Assembly: GCA_963942565.1 (NCBI GenBank)
Contig: OZ012690.1
Coordinates: forward strand, 41,293,338 to 41,357,337
Reading direction: 5' to 3'
Length of the DNA: 64,000 nucleotides
From: Maea johnstoni
Taxonomy: Eukaryota > Annelida > Polychaeta > Spionida > Magelonidae
The translations under genes and the position numbers were made by a program. The number at the start of each line of letters is the position of its first letter. Positions within the stretch are counted from its first letter, which is position 1. The notes beneath the pieces are model-generated. The model worked only from the letters and a program-made list of their open reading frames with translations. It ran no database searches and was not told the origin of the DNA. Shown here piece by piece: positions 60,701 to 64,000 of this stretch.

Positions 60701-61838
60701 CATATAACTTCATGTATAATCATGGCCAGTAAATAATGTCCGGTGATTTGCTCCTTCTAACATTTTCCAGAAAATAAGGGGGTTGGGGGAATGTGGTTAA
60801 TAGGGGTCTGTGCACTTATTCAGACAAATATGGTATAGCAGTTCGGCACAATCCAACCTGCTGGCTGAAGTGTTATCTGGCTATCATGTTATATGTGTCT
60901 TAGAATGTATATGCAGGTGGAAGAGACAAAACATTTGGTTTAAAATCAAAACTATGCATGGACTACAATTTTAGTCCATTAACATTTACACAGAATTTCA
61001 ATAATGTTAAATCAACAGCTAGTAATAATAATAATAATAATGATAATAATAATCTTTATTTCACAAGGGTAACACAGTCAAATACAGGATTTGATTTTCG
61101 CTGTGGCCCTCCGATTTAAGGATTATACATGTCATGCTTCGGGCCACAGAGTTGAAAATTGTTCCTCTAGGTAAAGTCTCTTGAATGTTGAGAGAGATGG
61201 TGCCATTTTCATATTTAACAATAAGAAATTCCATATTAATATGCCTTGGTAAGTGAACGAGTGTTTAAATAGCTGGATTTTGATCGGTGGAGGAACCAAA
61301 TTTAGTGATGTTATTGATCTTGTAAGGTGACTATGTTGATCTGAGCAGAACTGAAACATATTTTTCAGGTACAATGGTAATTGCAGAGGTTTGACAAAAT
61401 CCTCCAATAACCTTCCATCACTGTTCGAGGGTTTGCCCTAATTATTGGCCTTGTGGCCTAAGGCGTTGTCACTGACTGCTATATAGCTGTCTCTCATCCC
61501 TGCCTGGGTTTGAATCCCTGCCGGGGCATGTGTGAAAGTTTTCAGTGACTTGAGGTTAGTTAGTACTTAGCTGCATCATGGCAGGAAAAGTGACGAAAAT
61601 CAAAATTCCATCCCTATTGGAAGGCAACCAGTCAGCACGTTTATCGCTTACCTTCATAGTCCCAGAGGTTGGGGAAAGGCTTGCCCACTGCGCCACCTGG
61701 ATTACCGGGATCATTAAAGAATGGTCCATTCATTTCCATGACAACCGCATCCCCGGCCGGCGAGGGTTGTAGGCGAATTTCTATTCCGGCATGTCCCAGG
61801 GCTGCTCCGTCCCACTGCTGTGCAATTCTGAACTCCAT
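50482..61838 (-). CDS. C4orf33: UPF0462 protein, C4orf33 homologue (5 coding exons)
   Basis: Minus-strand exons: 61838-61652, 60570-60513, 52095-52029, 51556-51366, 50539-50482. They give 561 nt and 186 residues (human protein 199). All introns are GT-AG with consistent phases (1, 2, 0, 2). The match to the human protein runs end to end: MEFRIAQQWDG; FFNDPGNPGG...VGKPFPNLWDYE; VVEAFFLND...QYLEVEFCP; HGQHLLLILEGRRN; IPAEYFPSGITKFNAYAIHG then EALYPAP; and the terminal PDFHRLEYFQPIDF. The family is a soluble protein of unknown function with a beta-rich fold; no catalytic residues are assigned. The ATG sits directly behind an acceptor (ttttctgcag), so an untranslated first exon must lie at higher coordinates. 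The tail is about 13 residues shorter than the human one. A complete pump-subunit gene lies on the opposite strand inside the second coding intron. Confidence 0.93.
51366..51556 (-). CDS. C4orf33: C4orf33 homologue coding exon 4
   Basis: Encodes GELDVSYECTIEGSTWRGRA, then EIPAEYFPSGITKFNAYAIH, then GSGEQRQYEALYPAP and a His-rich HHQPD end. An in-frame TAA right after PDL is actually part of the donor TT/GTAAGT: splicing restores Phe and continues as the human PDFH does. Confidence 0.93.
51739..51788. repeat. (GAT)n microsatellite
   Basis: About 16 GAT units in the intron between C4orf33 coding exons 3 and 4; a G run lies at 51,619. Confidence 0.95.
52029..52095 (-). CDS. C4orf33: C4orf33 homologue coding exon 3
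   Basis: Encodes HGQHLLLILEGRRNIIKGAG plus VK; the human segment is HGQHLVLLLSGRRN. The acceptor is ttgtttcag and the donor gtaag, ending in phase 0. It is 8.4 kb from exon 2, with the ATP1B gene between them. Confidence 0.92.
52096..54289. other. C4orf33 intron; nothing recognised
   Basis: AT-rich sequence with a CA tract at about 53,200 and no clear repeat or exon. Confidence 0.5.
54290..54790. repeat. AAT/GAT microsatellite cluster
   Basis: Two long (AAT)n tracts (54,364-54,425 and 54,640-54,780) lie within 500 bp of AAT/GAT-rich sequence. Poly-Asn, poly-Ile and poly-Leu frames over it are artefacts. It lies upstream of the ATP1B promoter. Confidence 0.95.
55340..55510 (+). promoter_or_regulatory. 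Promoter-like elements of the intronless ATP1B gene
   Basis: Two CCAAT boxes (55344-55348 and 55376-55380), CAGCTG E-boxes between and after them, a TATA-like TATAAG at 55478-55483 and an octamer ATTTGCAT at 55486-55493. A start near 55,505-55,515 would leave a leader of about 150 nt. The leader contains a 4-codon upstream frame, ATGGCGTCTGCTTAG, at about 55557. Spacing is promoter-like; activity is inference. Confidence 0.5.
55657..56589 (+). CDS. ATP1B: Na,K-ATPase beta subunit, single-exon
   Basis: Uninterrupted 310-residue protein. Beta subunits chaperone the catalytic alpha subunit of the sodium pump to the plasma membrane and tune its cation affinity. Layout: cytosolic N-terminus 1-48 (FVWNEETGEICGRPPRSWG at 32-50 is the family's pre-membrane motif), membrane segment about 49-75 (FYFSFYVALSVFFAI), then ectodomain. 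Six ectodomain cysteines (148, 164, 175, 189, 227, 284) match the three disulfides of the family: DC, KVC, GAC, QPC, VTC, WC. PCILLKLNKIYDWIP, CEGENPADRENIG and CRAWARNI...GSVHFELLID are diagnostic and resemble invertebrate Nervana subunits. Sequons lie at N207 and N240. Vertebrate and fly beta genes contain introns; this one has none. The frame is intact with promoter-like sequence upstream, so it looks functional rather than a dead retrocopy. It lies antisense inside an intron of the C4orf33 homologue. Confidence 0.96.
   Translation: MEHSSGTILLDYKPAKPRGEGFKADLKRISEFVWNEETGEICGRPPRSWGFLGLFYFSFYVALSVFFAICLALFFTTVSLNFPKLNKQHSLLQMNPGLGFRPMPDMETVLVRFEQGKPSTYKMYTDHIQAFLDQYENEKQEGEHFVDCTYYGPTRPEGEREKVCRFQIQELGGACTFQRDFGFYEGQPCILLKLNKIYDWIPQMWDNNTVPNHLRGRYSSNHIQVTCEGENPADRENIGNITFYPRYGFHAAFYPFLNQLGFRSPAIMARFNNLAKGVVVQIWCRAWARNIENNNKNDKIGSVHFELLID
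56590..56900 (+). other. Likely 3' UTR of ATP1B
   Basis: AT-rich sequence without repeats follows the stop codon. There is no AATAAA nearby; the variant signal ATTAAA occurs at 56890-56895 and is the best visible candidate for 3' end formation. Confidence 0.35.
58183..59202. other. C4orf33 intron; nothing recognised
   Basis: AT-rich, no open frame of note. Confidence 0.5.
59415..59555. repeat. Near-perfect 69-bp-arm hairpin
   Basis: Arms 59415-59483 and 59487-59555 are complementary with about two mismatches around a 3-base loop (gta). The arms include tgacatccctgcggggttgc and ctcgggtgacaatgctcacg. Confidence 0.9.
59556..60092. mobile_element. Possible 0.5-kb element with TTTATTATACC ends
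   Basis: ttttattatacc follows the hairpin and its complement ggtataataaa closes at about 60,089. Inside are repeats of 'ccttgacagcgggtgctatt' and its complement and a CACGTG. It is much more GC-rich than the flanks. No target-site duplication was found. Confidence 0.4.
60131..60444. mobile_element. hAT-like MITE, family B, with exact 8-bp target-site duplication
   Basis: Ends tatggtcttagccagga and tgctggctaagaccatg are flanked by catgcagg (60123-60130 and 60445-60452). It lies in the second coding intron of the C4orf33 homologue. Other copies of this family: 4106-4429, 4748-4852 (partial, joined to a family C copy), 12806-13090, 14058-14250, 17036-17335. Confidence 0.85.
60513..60570 (-). 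CDS. C4orf33: C4orf33 homologue coding exon 2
   Basis: Encodes VVEAFFLNDKDQYLEVEFCP. The human segment is VVEAFFLND..EQYLEVELCP. The acceptor is attttccag and the donor gtaagt, phases 1 and 2. Confidence 0.93.
61025..61435 (-). mobile_element. LINE 3' end (minus strand)
   Basis: On the minus strand, 61407-61132 encodes the end of an ORF2-type protein: PLYLKNMFQFCSDQHSHLTR, then FTYQGILIWNFLLLNMK, then TFKRLYLEEQFSTLWPEA. It ends in an ATT-rich tail at 61022-61045. It is 5'-truncated, as LINE copies usually are. Confidence 0.75.
61652..61838 (-). CDS. C4orf33: C4orf33 homologue coding exon 1
   Basis: Encodes residues 1-62 plus one base: MEFRIAQQWDG at the start, VVMEMNGPFFNDPGNP in the middle, GKPFPNLWDYE at the end. 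The donor is GTAAG at 61651-61647. The start codon is the first codon after a splice acceptor, implying an upstream 5' UTR exon I cannot place. Confidence 0.93.
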
Positions 61839-61994
61839 CTGCAGAAAAGCGAGTTTTTGGAAACATAAGAGAATTGAAGTCAAGAAGAATCTGCTTATCC
61901 TCATAGTTACAACCCAGGGTATAATGCAAAATTATACATAAATATATTTAAAGTATTCAGAGTAGGGCTACTACTTTACTGCTGATGATAAGTA

Positions 61995-62015
61995 CTACTA
62001 CAGCTACTAATACAG

Positions 62016-62052
<37 letters not shown>

Positions 62053-62086
62053 CACTATGACTACTACTACTATGACTATACAACTG

Positions 62087-62159
<73 letters not shown>

Positions 62160-62160
62160 A
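61995..62160. repeat. (TAC)n microsatellite
   Basis: TAC/TACC repeats with a pure run at about 62,090-62,158. Confidence 0.95.
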
Positions 62161-62506
62161 TCAAATCTGCAAGCCCTACTCAAAATGTTACTGGCCGACC
62201 TCAAATTACAAAATAATACACTTTAAAGGATGTGGATTCATCATAAATGATGCTTTAGCTCACTTTGTGTACAGCATATTAATGAAATGTTTGAAATTAT
62301 CAAATGGTGTTCCAGTATTATCTAAAACAAATGGTCAGGGCCAGTTGTGCCGAGAGTGCAATTGTCCATCTCAGCTTCATCCTTAAACCACTCAGTCTCC
62401 AAATTTAAGATCAATTTCACATATTTTGTTAGGGTATAAGACCTTTTGTTAGGAATGAACATCGAGGGAGCTCACTCCGCTGCTGTCTACATGACCCACT
62501 ATAAGG

Positions 62507-63090
62507 AATAGTTACAAAACTACCCAATAGATGGCAGTATAAGAAGTATGGTAATCAGTCCAATTGACATCTCTGTGAACCTAAACCTACAATAGTTACA
62601 AAACTACACAATAGATGGCAGTATATGATGTAGGTGACTCATTAAATACAAATGATAAAAAGTTGTTGATGAAAGTTGCAAAATTTGTTCACTTAGGCAT
62701 GAAGGAGTACACATCTCTTCCAGATGTAAGTGAAATCATTGATACTGCTGATTTAAGCTGTCTGTATACATAGTTATGACAGCAAACAAATACATTCCAT
62801 GTATACTATTGACACACATATCTTTATGGGTGTACCGTGTATGTATATTTTTGTAATACTGACAATATTGTTAATGGTTATATTTTTTCTAATGATATTA
62901 TTGTATTTCCTCTATGTACCGTAGATTGCGGTTAGAGAGTAATAAAGTTCGTAATCGTATTCGTATTCGACTCAGTTTTATTGACATCTCTGTGAACCTT
63001 AACCTAAAATAGTTACAAAACTACTCAATAGATGGCAGTTTATGAAGTATGTTATTCAGTTCTATTGTCATCTCTGTGAACCTAAAGCTA
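62507..63090. repeat. 84-bp tandem repeat, three units, middle unit split
   Basis: Units begin aatagttacaaaactac at 62507, 62591 and 63008 and contain caatagatggcagtat and gacatctctgtgaacct. Unit 2 is interrupted by the retroelement at 62642-62968. Confidence 0.85.
62642..62968 (+). mobile_element. 327-bp retroelement 3' end with 6-bp target-site duplication
   Basis: The direct repeat gactca flanks it (62636-62641 and 62969-62974). The right end is an AT-rich tail with 'aataaagttcgtaatcg' and repeated 'tcgtat', typical of a LINE 3' terminus. It sits inside an 84-bp tandem array, whose period is restored exactly when this insert and one gactca are removed. Confidence 0.75.
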
Positions 63091-63093
63091 TGT

Positions 63094-63399
63094 AAAGGTA
63101 AAGGTATTTGGTATATAGTCTTGTATCGACCGAAATGTTCACACAACCTTCCTTCCCTAGCAGGCCTGTACTCACAGAAACCATTTCAATTCCCTGGAGG
63201 GATATTCCAGAGCAGCTGACTGCATATAGCGCACAAACTCTAAGCACTGCCTTTTTAATGCTAGGTACCCATTTTACAGCTGAGGCAATATGGAATAAAC
63301 TGTCTTGCCCAAGAACAGACCCAATGACCAGCCGGGAATTGAACCAGCGACCTCCTGATTACTAGTCCCACACCTCACCAACTGTGGTATTTTGTCCCC
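63094..63399 (-). mobile_element. tRNA-derived SINE, second copy (minus strand)
   Basis: Same order of blocks as the 15-kb copy, with the tRNA-like head at 63,330-63,399 and a duplicated 'aaaggt' at the tail end near 63,094. The head has decayed (tggtgaggtg in place of a clean A box). It abuts the third unit of the 84-bp array. Confidence 0.75.
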
Positions 63400-64000
63400 T
63401 ATATGTACTTTTAGTTCTGTTTTTACCCTCGCCACTAGATCTGTGCTAGTGAGCTTTGATGTTAGTTATCTTCTGCATCTGGATTCAAAATCATCAAAAA
63501 GAATTATCCTCCTTTTTCTTTTTCTACGAATAATTGGGCTCGATTCAAGGTTTATTTTGATAAGTCACATGAATATGGTGGACCAAATTTTAATTAAGTT
63601 GCAAACATAAATAATCTGGTACTGGATTTTGGCCAATAATCCCCATTACATTTTGGCATTAGACAGTTGTGGGAAAAATTACAATTTTGACTCACAAGGA
63701 CTTAAAGGGTACAAACTTGTGAGATATCATAATATGTCAGATTGCGAAGGTTCTGCATACCAGGGCATGCAGTTTAAATTGTTCTTAAGTGTCTATCAGC
63801 TACCGAAGTACAATGACATTTCTTCGGCAAGATTCTAAAATTCTATTACATAGCTTACATACACAACTAGGTATTAAGACACTAAGCAGATGACTGAAGG
63901 GGAGCAAGTCTATGGAGAGGTAGATGTAGATGCTTGTAAATGCACCAGTATTCATCATCAGCTACACTCCTATTCTAGCACCTGATTGGTCAGTTTTTTG
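63400..64000. other. No gene assigned
   Basis: Two short plus-strand frames (63,392-63,610 and 63,629-63,838) lack homology or splice support. The C4orf33 5' UTR exon could lie here or beyond the window. Confidence 0.4.

Noticed and set aside
62507-63090. CRISPR-like spacing of repeats
   Set aside because: Units are contiguous 84-bp tandem repeats with no spacers, in an animal genome.

Overview
This is AT-rich animal genomic DNA carrying genes with introns. It holds three recognisable protein-coding genes, one unassigned terminal exon, and a dense load of small DNA transposons, SINEs, LINE 3' ends and simple repeats. GT-AG introns, metazoan-only families (CD36/LIMP-2, Na,K-ATPase beta) and the repeat content point to a marine invertebrate bilaterian. 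The beta subunit ends in the motifs seen in invertebrate Nervana-type subunits (CRAWARNI, GSVHFELLID) rather than the vertebrate ending. I cannot name the species or phylum from sequence alone.

Layout. 1-19,390: no convincing gene; mostly interspersed repeats (hAT-like and piggyBac-like MITEs, a LINE reverse-transcriptase fragment at 8,622-9,310, SINEs, microsatellites). 19,503-43,079 (+): a CD36-superfamily gene closest to LIMP-2/SCARB2, rebuilt here as 13 coding exons, 501 residues, all junctions in phase. E-box sites resembling the CLEAR motif of lysosomal genes lie about 100 bp upstream of the start codon. Its ninth exon boundary is tandemly repeated four times in frame (126-bp units). 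Its 7.5-kb third intron carries an 861-bp promoter-like block in two near-identical tandem copies, an orphan 3'-terminal exon (28,760-28,916) and a 3-kb mosaic repeat.

43,080-50,481: a 1.1-kb TA-flanked transposon, long TA tracts and MITEs. 50,482-61,838 (-): homologue of human C4orf33 (UPF0462), five coding exons, 186 residues. Its 8.4-kb second coding intron contains, on the opposite strand, a complete intronless Na,K-ATPase beta subunit gene (55,657-56,589) with its own promoter-like elements. 61,839-64,000: simple repeats, an 84-bp tandem array split by a retroelement 3' end, and a tRNA-derived SINE.

The three genes do not form a pathway: one is a lysosomal or surface lipid/protein receptor, one an ion-pump subunit, one a conserved protein of unknown function. 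The main points of interest are the exon-boundary array, the duplicated promoter-like block with the orphan exon, the nested intronless pump gene, and several transposon insertions datable by exact target-site duplications.
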